Part shown: one piece after another, positions 51,454 to 60,307 of the stretch | How positions within the stretch are numbered: position 1 is the first letter of the stretch | How the letters are laid out: every line of letters starts with the position of its first letter | NCBI RefSeq assembly: GCF_015354315.1 | Contig: NZ_JADKYY010000004.1 | Span: 1-64,000 of the forward strand | Origin: Planobacterium oryzisoli | GTDB taxonomy: Bacteria; Bacteroidota; Bacteroidia; Flavobacteriales; Weeksellaceae | Length of the DNA: 64,000 bases | Direction of reading: 5' to 3' | Notes under the pieces: generated by a model | The model's database searches: none | Seen by the model: the letters and a program-made list of their open reading frames with translations, nothing else | What the model was told of the DNA's origin: nothing | Program-made: the position numbers and the translations under genes

Positions 51454-54276
51454 TTAGAACCAGCCTCTACGGAAATGGTTGATAAGGGCCCCGAAATTTA
51501 GATTTAGAGTGTATCGGATGCGTTTGGAGTAGTCGTCTAGCGAGGGTTCAAATCCCAGGGAAGATTGTACAGGAAAATAAATTTCAAGAAAATCCGGGAT
51601 GAGCTTGAGTTTTACCCCACTGTCCCAGATAAACGCGGCGCGGGTATCGCGGTTTTGGAATACCCCGGCATCGGCGTAGATATTGAACATCTTCCAGACG
51701 TGGGCATCGAGGTTCGTGGAGACAATCCACTTATCCACCGAAGAGCCTACGTGGCTCTTGAATCCCCCTTCGGCCGGTACGTACTGCTGGGAGAGAATCC
51801 CCTCCGTGGCACTCTGACCCAGAAGATTGTAGGAGAAAGCGTAGTTGGAGACCCTTGAGACTCCAAAATCAAAGAGGTCGTTTCGGGTATTGTTCTTAAA
51901 GAACGTACCTGCAAAGAGCCGAAGCGCAATCTTCTTGTTCTCTGCGTACTCGTAGCGGTAGGAACCCTCCACCGAGAGCTTCTGAAAATCGTGCATCATC
52001 TGGTAGTTTGCGCCAAAGCTGATCTCATGGATCATCTTGGAATCCACATACCCGTAGCCCAGATTCCACAGGCCGTACTTGTCGTATTCGTTATTTTGCA
52101 CCATCTCCGGGGTGAGGTCTTTCTCAAAGTGGCTGTAGGAAAAATAGAGCGAGCGGTTGATCTCCGAGCGCAGGACTTTGGAGAAATTTAGACTCGAGGA
52201 GAGGGAGAGCTTTTTATAGGTCAAATCCTTATCGTAGTGGAAGGTGGAGCCCGAGGCTCCTATCTGAAGGGTCCTGAAGAAGGCATCCACGGGTCTAAAG
52301 GCATAGGATGCCGAGGCCGAGCCGGTGAACTTTCCGGGTCCGGTACTGTAGTACGGCGAGATACTATAGAGGAAATTCTGCTCAAAGAGGGATTTGTTCT
52401 GAAGGGTCATTCCCAGCTGCACCTTGTCGTAGGCATTGAAATTCAGCTTCGGGGAAATGTAGATCTCGTTGTACTCGGGATCGGGAATATCTTTAAGAAG
52501 CTTGAGCCGTATTTTTTTGGTGTTGGAAAAAAGTCCCTTGGTATAGAGGTAGTTGTCCCGGTAGTTACTCTCTGGGAAGAGGTATCCGTCGTTGAGCTGG
52601 ATTTTTCTAACATCCTCTTTGGGAATAAGGTATTCTCCACTGTGGCGCCCGTCGTGGGTATCGTACCAGAAGGCTGAGGTCTTTCCCTCGCTGTCTTCCG
52701 AGGTGATCTTTAAAGGGATTCCGTACTCGGTGTTCTTAAAGATCTTCACCAAATACCCCTCGTCGGTCTTTCGGTATTTCTTAAGGTTGAAGTTCAGCCG
52801 GTTCTCTTCAAAGAGGTGGGTCTGGAGAAAATCAGAGGAATATTGGGAGGCGATGCTTAGCCGGTCTAAAAAATCACCCGCGTCTATTTTCTCCAGGCTG
52901 TGGTCCTTCAAATAACTACGCACATAGAGCTCAAAGGTCTCTGGCCCCATCTTCTCGGCGATGTAATTAAAGAGACTCCCCATCTGGAAATGGCTGATGG
53001 CCATATCGTTGAAATTCGAGAGCACAGGGAACGGAGTGGCTATCTTCTGGTCCAGGTTCTGGTTCATGATGTACTGGTAGGCCAGACCGTAGCGCTCCGT
53101 AAGCTTCAGGCGCGAGACCGTTAGGTATTTTAAGGGGCGAATACCAAAGATGCTGGCCTGCTGGGGAAGGTCCCCGATAAGTCCTGCCTTAGGATAGTAG
53201 GTCTTTAGGTACTGCATCTCCAGATAGGTTTTAAGACCGTTCTTTAGCCAGTGGTTGGGAGCTTTCTCGGTGATCAGGCCCTGATTGATTACTTTCTTGG
53301 AGAGAATACTGAAATAGTCCATATCGGTTTTTTCCGAGTCCGAGAACATCTGGAACTTGAATTTCCAGAATTTGATATCGTCGTTACCGAAGAATTCTTC
53401 TTTTTTTCTGAATTTCTCGCTGATAAGCAGCTTGGGAGAATAAAGCCCCAGTCGGTTTGCTACAAAATTCAAATGGATCGGTGCAAGCATCGAGAGGGTA
53501 GAGAGCTCCTCTGTGGGGAGGGGATAGGAGAACACCACATCCGTAGGACCCTTTCCCGTCTCTACCGATAAAGTGGTAAAAGGGCCGTGGCCGATGATAA
53601 TCTCAGGGTCCTCCCGAAGCAGGCCCTGGAACCTTTCGCCCGAGCGCACAAGGTTACTCTCCGCTACAAATCCCGCGGGAAGTTCAAGCGTGATGTCCCA
53701 AGCGGCGCCTCCGCTCTGGGTTTCTTCCGTATCTTTATAGGTCCTGGAATAGTTATCCGTAGCGGCCCTCTCCTCTGGGGAGAAAAATGCATCGGGCGTA
53801 AGAAAAAAGTATTTTAAGTGCGCTCCATGCTCTGTGTAGCCGTAGCCGGTGAATTCTGCACTGGGAAGAGTAAGGGTATAGGAAAGCGAGAGGGTAGTAC
53901 GCGCTCCCGGGGAAAGGGAAGTCTGCAAAGGGATATCGAGCCTCTCCTCATTAAGATCTATCTCCAAGGGGGTGCCCTCCACCAGAAGTTCACTTAAGTA
54001 GCCGAGTTTCTCTCCGCCCGCAAAATAAAGTGCCTTCTCCCGGTCTTCAATTTTTCGTTTGGCCAGTGAGGTGACCTCGTTGCGGTAGGCTGCAATCCAG
54101 TTCAAAAGCCGGATCTGCTCAAGAGGCTGCTCAAGGGTATTGGTGTATTCGATCTGTTGCGAGACCTTTACGGTGCGAAGGTCCGGATGTACCGTAGCGT
54201 CAATGCGCACCGAGTGCTGGGCCTTTATGTAGCCCAAACATCCAAACAACAGACACCAACACAGCGTAAATCTCAT
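51454..54276 (-). CDS. M1-peptidase-like domain with lost zinc site, fused to an outer-membrane beta-barrel
   Basis: 940 residues from ATG 54276, which gives a signal peptide (MRFTLCWCLLFGCLGYIKAQ). Residues 25-~400 follow the M1 (gluzincin) layout: N-terminal beta domain, then IKFWKFKFQMFSDSEKTDMDYFSIL. Where the HEXXH motif should be is KKVIN (residues 327-331). The third zinc ligand, normally Glu in WLNEGFA, is Asn346 in HWLKNGLKTYLE. GAMEN is also missing. Residues ~600-940 are amphipathic beta-strands ending in NHFRRGWF, as in a barrel. Likely an inactive, surface-exposed binding or scaffold protein. Confidence 0.85.
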   Translation of the reverse strand: MRFTLCWCLLFGCLGYIKAQHSVRIDATVHPDLRTVKVSQQIEYTNTLEQPLEQIRLLNWIAAYRNEVTSLAKRKIEDREKALYFAGGEKLGYLSELLVEGTPLEIDLNEERLDIPLQTSLSPGARTTLSLSYTLTLPSAEFTGYGYTEHGAHLKYFFLTPDAFFSPEERAATDNYSRTYKDTEETQSGGAAWDITLELPAGFVAESNLVRSGERFQGLLREDPEIIIGHGPFTTLSVETGKGPTDVVFSYPLPTEELSTLSMLAPIHLNFVANRLGLYSPKLLISEKFRKKEEFFGNDDIKFWKFKFQMFSDSEKTDMDYFSILSKKVINQGLITEKAPNHWLKNGLKTYLEMQYLKTYYPKAGLIGDLPQQASIFGIRPLKYLTVSRLKLTERYGLAYQYIMNQNLDQKIATPFPVLSNFNDMAISHFQMGSLFNYIAEKMGPETFELYVRSYLKDHSLEKIDAGDFLDRLSIASQYSSDFLQTHLFEENRLNFNLKKYRKTDEGYLVKIFKNTEYGIPLKITSEDSEGKTSAFWYDTHDGRHSGEYLIPKEDVRKIQLNDGYLFPESNYRDNYLYTKGLFSNTKKIRLKLLKDIPDPEYNEIYISPKLNFNAYDKVQLGMTLQNKSLFEQNFLYSISPYYSTGPGKFTGSASASYAFRPVDAFFRTLQIGASGSTFHYDKDLTYKKLSLSSSLNFSKVLRSEINRSLYFSYSHFEKDLTPEMVQNNEYDKYGLWNLGYGYVDSKMIHEISFGANYQMMHDFQKLSVEGSYRYEYAENKKIALRLFAGTFFKNNTRNDLFDFGVSRVSNYAFSYNLLGQSATEGILSQQYVPAEGGFKSHVGSSVDKWIVSTNLDAHVWKMFNIYADAGVFQNRDTRAAFIWDSGVKLKLIPDFLEIYFPVQSSLGFEPSLDDYSKRIRYTLNLNFGALINHFRRGWF

Positions 54277-54364
54277 CCCTTCCAAAAAAAGCCAGAGCCA
54301 AATATAAGCTATAGTTTTTAAATAAGGCAAGCACTCTGAGCGGTAAATATTATGGTTTTCCCAC

Positions 54365-54417
54365 AAAAAAAACTTCGGCCTGTAGGCTTGCGCAAAAGGC
54401 AAGGATACAGGCCGAAG
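54365..54417 (-). terminator. intrinsic terminator after yceI
   Basis: On the minus strand TACAGGCCGAAG (from CTTCGGCCTGTA at 54373-54384) pairs with the complement of TACAGGCCGAAG at 54406-54417, then T8 (54365-54372). Perfect 12-bp stem. It lies inside the open frame upstream of the M1-like start, supporting ATG 54276 rather than 54402. Confidence 0.88.
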
Positions 54418-54467
54418 AATCGTATTTGTGTTTTGTGTTTTTAGGGAAGCAAATTCGCTACGTGCTT

Positions 54468-55040
54468 TTACTTCTCGGTAAGCTCGAAATCTCCTTTGAT
54501 GCGTACCAGATCACTGATGATCGCCTCAGGGAAGTTAGGACCTACACCGAAATCGCTGCGCTTTAAGGTTCCCAGCACCTGGTACCCGTGGGTGGTTTTC
54601 TTGCTCATTGGATTCACTGTGGATCCTCTGTAGATAAGGGTAAGTTCTACCGGCTTAGTGACTCCGTGCATTAGAAGGTTTCCGTAGAGTTTGTAGTAGT
54701 TCTTTTTCTGTTTTTTAAGCGAAGTACTGTTAAAGACCATGGTAGGGTAGGTCTCTACGTTAAAGAAGTCGGCGCTTTTCAGGTGGTTGTCTCTGGCCTC
54801 GATGTGGGTGTTGATGGAGGAAGGCTCCACCTGGAAGTTGATCTTGGAATTCACGAAGCTTTTTTCATCTGCATTGATGGTAAGGTTCGCTTTGTCAAAA
54901 TTTCCGGTGATGTCGTTAATGCCAAGGTGCATTACAGCAAACTCGATTCTAGAATGTGCAGGGTCGCTTACAAGCACTTTTTGTGCATAGACGGTTACAG
55001 TAACCAAAAGCACTGCAAGTAGGGATAGGATCTTTTTCAT
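54468..55040 (-). CDS. YceI family protein
   Basis: 190 residues with a signal peptide (MKKILSLLAVLLVTVTVYAQ). The lipocalin-like YceI signature is present: SDPAHSRIEFAVMHLGINDITGNFDKANLTINADE, then YPTMVFNSTSLKKQKKNYYKLYGNLLMHGVTKPVELTL. It binds polyisoprenoid-type ligands in the periplasm. A 20-base motif 77-96 bases upstream of the ATG recurs upstream of the FrnE-like gene. Confidence 0.92.
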   Translation of the reverse strand: MKKILSLLAVLLVTVTVYAQKVLVSDPAHSRIEFAVMHLGINDITGNFDKANLTINADEKSFVNSKINFQVEPSSINTHIEARDNHLKSADFFNVETYPTMVFNSTSLKKQKKNYYKLYGNLLMHGVTKPVELTLIYRGSTVNPMSKKTTHGYQVLGTLKRSDFGVGPNFPEAIISDLVRIKGDFELTEK

Positions 55041-55116
55041 ACGTTTTAATTTATTTTATTGAAGTTAATTGTCTTTAGTTTCTTGAAAGCAAAGCTCGTG
55101 TTTATTTTATAGCCTC

Positions 55117-55136
55117 GCATTGATCTAGGATAAGAA
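55117..55136 (-). promoter_or_regulatory. copy 1 of an 18/20-base motif upstream of yceI
   Basis: Plus-strand reading GCATTGATCTAGGATAAGAA. Copy 2 lies upstream of the FrnE-like gene at 55892-55911 and differs only at two bases. Both genes are on the minus strand, so the motif sits in the same orientation upstream of each. Candidate binding site of a common regulator. Confidence 0.55.
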
Positions 55137-55142
55137 AGTATT

Positions 55143-55844
55143 TTAGTTGCACTCTCCATCGGTGCTGCAGGCACCCTCCGGGCCCTCTATGGTCTCAAGG
55201 GATGATGGGGTATACTCTTTCCAGGCCTTTTCCAGTACTTCCAAAAACAGCTCAGGAGACTGCGCCCCCGAAACACCGTACTTCTCGTTAAAGACAAAAA
55301 AAGGTACTGCCCTAACGCCAATGGAGCGCGAGAGCTGCTCGTCCTGCTTGATATGGTAGGCCATCTCCTCGCTCCCCAAAGCCTCTTGAGCCTCTTCTAT
55401 AGAGAGACCTGCGCGCTGGGAAATACTAAGTAGCTGGTGTTTATCGTCGATGTTCTCGCCAAGAATAAACTGCGCCTTGAAAAGCTCCTCCTTTAAAGAG
55501 TCTGCCTTTCCCAGCAGTTTTGCTTTTTGAAGCAGAAGGTGCGCCTTAAAGGAATTTGCTACCTTCTGGTTCTGGAAATTAAAATCGATGCCCACTTCTT
55601 TTCCGGCCTCTTCGGCATGGCCGTGCATGGTACGGGTCTGCTCCAGGGTAAGGCCCTTGAGCTCGGAGAAAAATTCGTAGGGGTCTCTCTCGGGCTGCGT
55701 ACGAAGCGTGGGATCAAGCTGGAAGCTGTGCCATTCAATCTCTATCTGGTCCTTGTATGGAAATATTGAGAGCGCTTTTTCAAACTTTTTTTTTCCTACG
55801 TAGCAGAACGGGCAGCGCACGTCACTGAATATATGTACTTTCAT
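55143..55844 (-). CDS. DsbA-family oxidoreductase, FrnE-like
   Basis: 233 residues, no signal peptide, so probably cytoplasmic. The CPFC active site is in VRCPFCYVGKKKFEKAL (residues 10-13). HAEEAGKEVGIDFNFQNQKVANSFKAHLLLQKA and SIGVRAVPFFVFNEKYGVSGAQSPELFLEVL (with the cis-Pro VPFF) are FrnE family signatures. Such proteins catalyse thiol-disulphide or glutathione-dependent isomerisation. The C-terminus carries CSTDGECN. Confidence 0.93.
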   Translation of the reverse strand: MKVHIFSDVRCPFCYVGKKKFEKALSIFPYKDQIEIEWHSFQLDPTLRTQPERDPYEFFSELKGLTLEQTRTMHGHAEEAGKEVGIDFNFQNQKVANSFKAHLLLQKAKLLGKADSLKEELFKAQFILGENIDDKHQLLSISQRAGLSIEEAQEALGSEEMAYHIKQDEQLSRSIGVRAVPFFVFNEKYGVSGAQSPELFLEVLEKAWKEYTPSSLETIEGPEGACSTDGECN

Positions 55845-55864
55845 AAGGGTATTTTTTCGTACTG

Positions 55865-55881
55865 CTAAGATACCATCTTAG
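55865..55881. repeat. inverted repeat CTAAGAT-ACC-ATCTTAG upstream of the FrnE-like gene
   Basis: CTAAGAT (55865-55871), 3-base spacer, ATCTTAG (55875-55881). A third CTAAGAT copy lies at 55900-55906 inside the shared motif. Looks like an operator near the -7/-33 region of the gene, which starts at 55844 on the minus strand. Confidence 0.5.
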
Positions 55882-55891
55882 AAAGATGCCT

Positions 55892-55911
55892 GCATTGACC
55901 TAAGATAAGAA
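55892..55911 (-). promoter_or_regulatory. copy 2 of the 18/20-base motif, upstream of the FrnE-like gene
   Basis: Plus-strand reading GCATTGACCTAAGATAAGAA; T>C and G>A relative to copy 1 at 55117-55136. It lies 48-67 bases before the ATG. Confidence 0.55.
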
Positions 55912-55929
55912 TTTTATTGGGGCGGCTTT

Positions 55930-56832
55930 TTAAAGGAGAAGGTGCCAGGCGTAGAGCGTAAGAAGAGAGAGGGGAATACCTACTCCTATAAAGAGGTTAC
56001 AAAGCCGTGGAGCGAGCCCGTAGCTCGAGGCAAGGATGGAGGCCGTAATCATAGGACCCATGGCTGATTCCATAATGGCCACCTCGGCCATTTCTGTATC
56101 TACGCCCAGGATATGCCGGTACAGGATGAAGATAAAGAGTGGAAAGAGCAGGAGCTTAAAGAGTAGACCCAAAAGCAGGGGCTTTTCGTACGGGTGCCAC
56201 CGCTCCACTTTCAGTTGTAGTCCTACCGAAACCAGAGCCAGAGGCACGGTGGTAGCACCCAGGGAAGAAAACACCGAGTCCAGAGTCTTTGGGAAACTAA
56301 GACCCGAAAGAGCCATTAAAAGCGCTAAAAGAAACATCAGAAAGGGAGGGAAGGAAAATATACGCCTAAGGGACTGTACTACTCCTACGGCTTTGCCGCT
56401 GTAGAAGTTCACCAGAAAAATACCCACAGTGGAGAGGGCCACAAAACTGCCCGGCTGGTCCACGAGCATCACGGTCTTTATCGCCTCCGGCCCGTACAGG
56501 GCAGAAATCACGGGAATACCCACAAAGGAGGTGTTGCCAAAACCTACACATAAGACTACGGCGCCCGTTACTGCGCGGGAGAATCCCAGGCGGGGTCCCA
56601 GAAAATGAAAAATCAGAAAAGCCAGAGCGATATTGATCCATGCCACCGCCACGGGAAGCAGGATCTCGGTTGAAAAGGTGATCTTGGGAATATAATAGAG
56701 GCAGAGGGCCGAAAGCGATACGTTGATTACAAACGCGTTGAGGGAATGGTGCGCCCCTGGGGGAAACACCTTACCCCGTCCCAGCACTACGCCCAAGGAA
56801 AGGCACACGAAAAGTAAAAGCAGATTTTCCAT
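55930..56832 (-). CDS. AEC (auxin efflux carrier) family transporter
   Basis: 300 residues, about ten membrane spans with the glycine-rich break between two halves. Opening MENLLLLFVCLSLGVVLGRGKVFPPGAHHSLNAFVINVSLSALCLYYIP and GFGNTSFVGIPVISALYGPEAIKTVML match the AEC family, where the first half contains the NxSFxGxP-type motif. Substrate unknown; family members move organic acids. Opposite end of the pyrEF gene, sharing a terminator between them. Confidence 0.88.
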   Translation of the reverse strand: MENLLLLFVCLSLGVVLGRGKVFPPGAHHSLNAFVINVSLSALCLYYIPKITFSTEILLPVAVAWINIALAFLIFHFLGPRLGFSRAVTGAVVLCVGFGNTSFVGIPVISALYGPEAIKTVMLVDQPGSFVALSTVGIFLVNFYSGKAVGVVQSLRRIFSFPPFLMFLLALLMALSGLSFPKTLDSVFSSLGATTVPLALVSVGLQLKVERWHPYEKPLLLGLLFKLLLFPLFIFILYRHILGVDTEMAEVAIMESAMGPMITASILASSYGLAPRLCNLFIGVGIPLSLLTLYAWHLLL

Positions 56833-56836
56833 TGGT

Positions 56837-56865
56837 AAAAAAGGCCTCCCAGAAAAAGGGAGACC
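56837..56865 (-). terminator. intrinsic terminator after pyrE-pyrF
   Basis: Minus strand GGTCTCCC (from 56858-56865) pairs with GGGAGGCC (from 56843-56850), one mismatch, then T6 (56837-56842). It separates UMP synthase from the downstream AEC gene. Confidence 0.78.
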
Positions 56866-56901
56866 TATGCGCGTATTAAAAGTTCCGTTCTATAGACTTA
56901 C

Positions 56902-58260
56902 TTAAAGGCTTTCCAGGTAAGCGTTCCACCCCGCCATCTTATAACTTAGGGCTGCTTTCTCCGGGTTATCACTCTTGAAGATTCCCCTACCAACGATTAT
57001 AAAATCACTCTGCAGGTTCTTAAAGACATGCTCCGGGGTGTTGTACTGCTGGCCTTTGCCATCGCCTTTGCTCTCCAGGTTCACCCCCGGCGTGAAGAGA
57101 AGCAGCTCCGAAGGGAGCGCGTGCTGTGAAACGCCGCCAATCACATTGGGGTGGCTCACTGCTATTTTGGTGGCTTCCTCGCGGTACTGCGCATCGGTAA
57201 GTGTTCCACTGGAAGACATTCCGATAATGGCAATAACTCCCGAATTGTGGAAGAAATCCAGCGACTGGTACCCTCCAATGACCTGCGCGGTGATAAGATC
57301 CGCCCAGTTGGAGATTTTATAGGTCCCTTGCGAATACTGTAGCTCCTGCGTGGAGCCGATGTCGGCAAACTTGCGGTCCTCCATAAGCAGGAAATTATGC
57401 CTAGCCGCAAGGTCAATCAGGGGAAGTAGCGTTTGGTCGTAATCAAAATCCGTAATGATGTCCATGTGGGTCTTTAGGGCCACAATATGCGGACCTACGC
57501 GCTCGGCAAGTTCGTGAAGCTCCTTAGTGGTAAGCACATCGGCCGAGGCAATGAGGTTGCTTTGTTTTTCCAGGGCCAGTTCTAGGAGTTTCTTACTCTT
57601 GCTGTGGCCCACCGTCTCTATTTTCTGCTCGTAGGAAAGTCTTTGGGATTTTGCAAACTCCACGGTATTGCCTTTCAGGAACTCTCTTATGCGCTCCACC
57701 TCGTCCTGGCTGAGTTTGCCTTCCTCACTTAAGATCTTGCATATCTCGGTGATGGTAAAGAGGGTGTGGACGCGGTATCCTTTGGATTCCAGAAGCTCTC
57801 GGCCTCCCTGTTCACGGTCCAGTACCACTACGATATCGGAAACCTTGAGTCCTTGGTCCTCTATTTCAGGGATGGTTTCTAGTAGGCTCTGTCCGGAGGT
57901 GATCACGTCTTCCACTAGGAGGCAGTTCTGTCCCTTGTGGTAGATTCCTTCAATCATTTTCTTGGTACCGTGCGCCTTGGCTTCCTTACGCTTGATGATA
58001 AGAGGCAGATAGCTCTCCAGGCTCATTGCCGTAGCCATGGGAAGGGCCGCATAGGGAACACCGCAAATCAGATCGAAATTATCCAGTGGAAGGATATCGA
58101 GCATATGGTTGGCCAGCTGTTTAAGTATTTTAGGATCCGAGGCCAGTGGGCGCAGATCCACATAGAAAGGGCTTTCAATACCGGATTTTAAAGTGAAACG
58201 ACCGAATTTGATGATGTCCAGTTCGTAGGTTTGCAAAAAGAAGGCTTTTTTTGATTCCAT
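56902..58260 (-). CDS. bifunctional UMP synthase: orotate phosphoribosyltransferase fused to OMP decarboxylase
   Basis: 452 residues from ATG 58260. Residues 1-~190 are OPRT (PyrE): YVDLRPLASDP and the PRPP loop LLVEDVITSG (114-123). Residues ~225-452 are OMP decarboxylase (PyrF) of the type seen in animals and plants: Lys263 in ALKTHMDI, the catalytic EDRKFADIGST (Asp295, Lys297, Asp300), and WADLITAQVIGG. The phosphate-binding end is VGRGIF. OPRT-OMPDC order is that of eukaryotic UMPS, whereas most bacteria have separate PyrE and PyrF. TAACTTTG (complement of 58281-58288) is a -7-like element 20 bases upstream. Confidence 0.93.
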   Translation of the reverse strand: MESKKAFFLQTYELDIIKFGRFTLKSGIESPFYVDLRPLASDPKILKQLANHMLDILPLDNFDLICGVPYAALPMATAMSLESYLPLIIKRKEAKAHGTKKMIEGIYHKGQNCLLVEDVITSGQSLLETIPEIEDQGLKVSDIVVVLDREQGGRELLESKGYRVHTLFTITEICKILSEEGKLSQDEVERIREFLKGNTVEFAKSQRLSYEQKIETVGHSKSKKLLELALEKQSNLIASADVLTTKELHELAERVGPHIVALKTHMDIITDFDYDQTLLPLIDLAARHNFLLMEDRKFADIGSTQELQYSQGTYKISNWADLITAQVIGGYQSLDFFHNSGVIAIIGMSSSGTLTDAQYREEATKIAVSHPNVIGGVSQHALPSELLLFTPGVNLESKGDGKGQQYNTPEHVFKNLQSDFIIVGRGIFKSDNPEKAALSYKMAGWNAYLESL

Positions 58261-58400
58261 AAGTGGCAAAGGGGTTTGTACAAAGTTAAGGTTTAATTTT
58301 TTTCTTTAGCTCTTTCTAAACTCTTAAAAAAAAGGTTTTTTTCCTCCTCCACGCAGCAGTACCAGCAGAAAGCTAAGGCAAAGCGCACGGGGCTATCCTC

Positions 58401-58427
58401 TTGGAGCGGCAAGAATTGCTATCTTTG
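58401..58427 (+). promoter_or_regulatory. flavobacterial promoter of the serine hydrolase gene
   Basis: TTG (58401-58403), a 16-base spacer and TATCTTTG (58420-58427). The spacer is slightly short, but the -7 element is perfect. The ATG is at 58445. Confidence 0.6.
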
Positions 58428-58444
58428 GAAAAACCTTCAACACC

Positions 58445-59992
58445 ATGCAAAAAATACGCCTTAGTTTCCTGTTGTTATTTAGTACTGCTCTCCTTTGGGC
58501 GCAGATGGATAACCACAAACTTTCCGAGTTAATTGAAAAGACACGCAGCACTTTTGATGTACCGGGCATTTCGGTGGGAATCATCAAAGACGGAAAAGTA
58601 GTATATGCCCAGGGGCATGGAGTAGCCTCCTTAAAAGACCAGCGCCCTATGAATGAGAAAACCCTTGTGGGTATCGCCTCCAACTCCAAAGGCTTTACCG
58701 CTACGGCCCTGGCTATGCTTGTGGACGAGGGAAAACTTTCCTGGGACGACAGGGTCCAAAAGCACCTGCCGGAGTTTCAGATGTACGATCCCTACGTGTC
58801 AAAGAACATCACAGTACGCGACCTTATCACCCACCGCTCGGGCCTTGGCCTGGGGCAGGGAGATCTGATGTTTTTCCCTGAGGGCGGAACCCTCTCCATA
58901 AAAGACATAGTACATAATGTACGCTACTTAAAACCACAGAATGATTTCCGCTCTACGTTAGACTACAATAATATCATGTTTATCGTAGCTGGGGAAGTGA
59001 TTTCCCGGATCTCGGGAAAAAGCTGGGCCGAATTCATTGAAGAGCGCATACTTAGGCCTGTGGGAATGCTTTCCTCCTACGGAAGCTATAACCGCGCCCT
59101 AGGGGTAGAGAATAAAATCGATGCCCACGCTCCGGTCGGTGGTAAGGCCGTAGCGGTGCCCCACGACTGGAACGAGACGGCCAATGCCGCAGGAGGTATT
59201 ATGAGCAGCGTGGAGGACATGCTCGTATGGGCGGATTTTCTAATGAAAGGATTTACCACCAAGGACGGCAAGAAACTGGTAAGCGACCGCCAGATCCAGC
59301 AGCTCTGGCAGATCCAGCAGCCTTCCCCCGTGGCGCTTCAAAATCCCTACGATACCAAGTACTACGGATACGGACTGGGGTGGTTTGTAAGCGACGTGAA
59401 AGGGGTGCGGCAAATCCAGCACAGCGGAGGACTTATCGGTACCGTAACCCACTTTACGCTGCTTCCGGAGAAGAATCTGGGTATTGTGGTACTTACCAAC
59501 CAGCAGAGTGGTGCCGCCTTTACGGCTCTTACCAATACCATCAAGGATGCCTATCTGGGTCTGGAAGACCGGGATTGGGTAGGGACCTTAAGTGCGCGCA
59601 CGACCCAGTCCACTAAGCGCTTCGAGGAGCAAAAGAAAACCGCCTACGAGAAGGCCGCTAATTTCAAGAAGCAAAAAAACCAACAGATTGATCCCTCTAA
59701 TTTCTTAGGGACCTATAAGGATCCTTGGTTTGGAGAGGTAGTGCTCTCTAATGAAAATGGGAGTTACCGTATAGTCTCTAAAACTTCTCCACGCCTTAAA
59801 GGAACGCTACTTCCGTATTCTCCAGTGGCCTTTATTGCCCAGTGGGACGACCGTTCCTACGACGCCGATGCCTACTTTACCTTGGAAATGGACCAGGACG
59901 GCAAAGCCACAGGCGCAAAGATGAAGGCTATTTCCGATATCACCGATTTTAGTTTTGACTTTCAGGACCTGGATTTAAAGAAGGTTCCTTAA
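58445..59992 (+). CDS. serine hydrolase, beta-lactamase/esterase fold (DD-peptidase-like)
   Basis: 515 residues with a signal peptide (MQKIRLSFLLLFSTALLWAQ). The SxxK motif is in ASNSKGFTATAL, Tyr-x-Asn in LDYNNIMFI, and the third motif is HSGG in IQHSGGLIGT. The C-terminal ~120 residues form a separate beta domain common in this group (IDPSNFLGTYKDPWFGEVVL). Resembles EstB/PBP-type enzymes; true substrate unknown, and beta-lactam resistance should not be assumed. Confidence 0.9.
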   Translation: MQKIRLSFLLLFSTALLWAQMDNHKLSELIEKTRSTFDVPGISVGIIKDGKVVYAQGHGVASLKDQRPMNEKTLVGIASNSKGFTATALAMLVDEGKLSWDDRVQKHLPEFQMYDPYVSKNITVRDLITHRSGLGLGQGDLMFFPEGGTLSIKDIVHNVRYLKPQNDFRSTLDYNNIMFIVAGEVISRISGKSWAEFIEERILRPVGMLSSYGSYNRALGVENKIDAHAPVGGKAVAVPHDWNETANAAGGIMSSVEDMLVWADFLMKGFTTKDGKKLVSDRQIQQLWQIQQPSPVALQNPYDTKYYGYGLGWFVSDVKGVRQIQHSGGLIGTVTHFTLLPEKNLGIVVLTNQQSGAAFTALTNTIKDAYLGLEDRDWVGTLSARTTQSTKRFEEQKKTAYEKAANFKKQKNQQIDPSNFLGTYKDPWFGEVVLSNENGSYRIVSKTSPRLKGTLLPYSPVAFIAQWDDRSYDADAYFTLEMDQDGKATGAKMKAISDITDFSFDFQDLDLKKVP

Positions 59993-60307
59993 GTCTTGCC
60001 GCTACAGAGGACAAACTAGAATGCACCGACTGCGCGGTGAAAAGTTAGAAACGCTAAAAATAGCTTACAATGAGTTTACGATGTGGGAAAACCTTGTAGG
60101 TAACGATCTAGCGATGGTACGTGCTGCATCTAGCTTCACTCGAATTCAAAATCTCGATTTTCTATTGCAGAACAAGGACAAAAAGATTGCCATGTGGCAA
60201 TACCCGGCGAATGGGAAATAGCTTTGCAGAAAATGGACAACAATTAGGTAGATGCTTCGGATTTTCACCCATCCATGCAAGCCTATGCCTTGTCCGTTAC
60301 GTAGCAA

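Noticed and set aside
58445-59992. Calling the serine hydrolase a beta-lactamase
   Set aside because: The motifs only show the serine hydrolase/PBP fold; the family is mostly esterases and peptidases, so resistance cannot be inferred.
60021-60221. Small + frame of 66 codons before the abiE island
   Set aside because: No signature and no promoter or leader, and its sequence looks arbitrary. Possibly part of a degraded gene, but I cannot support it.
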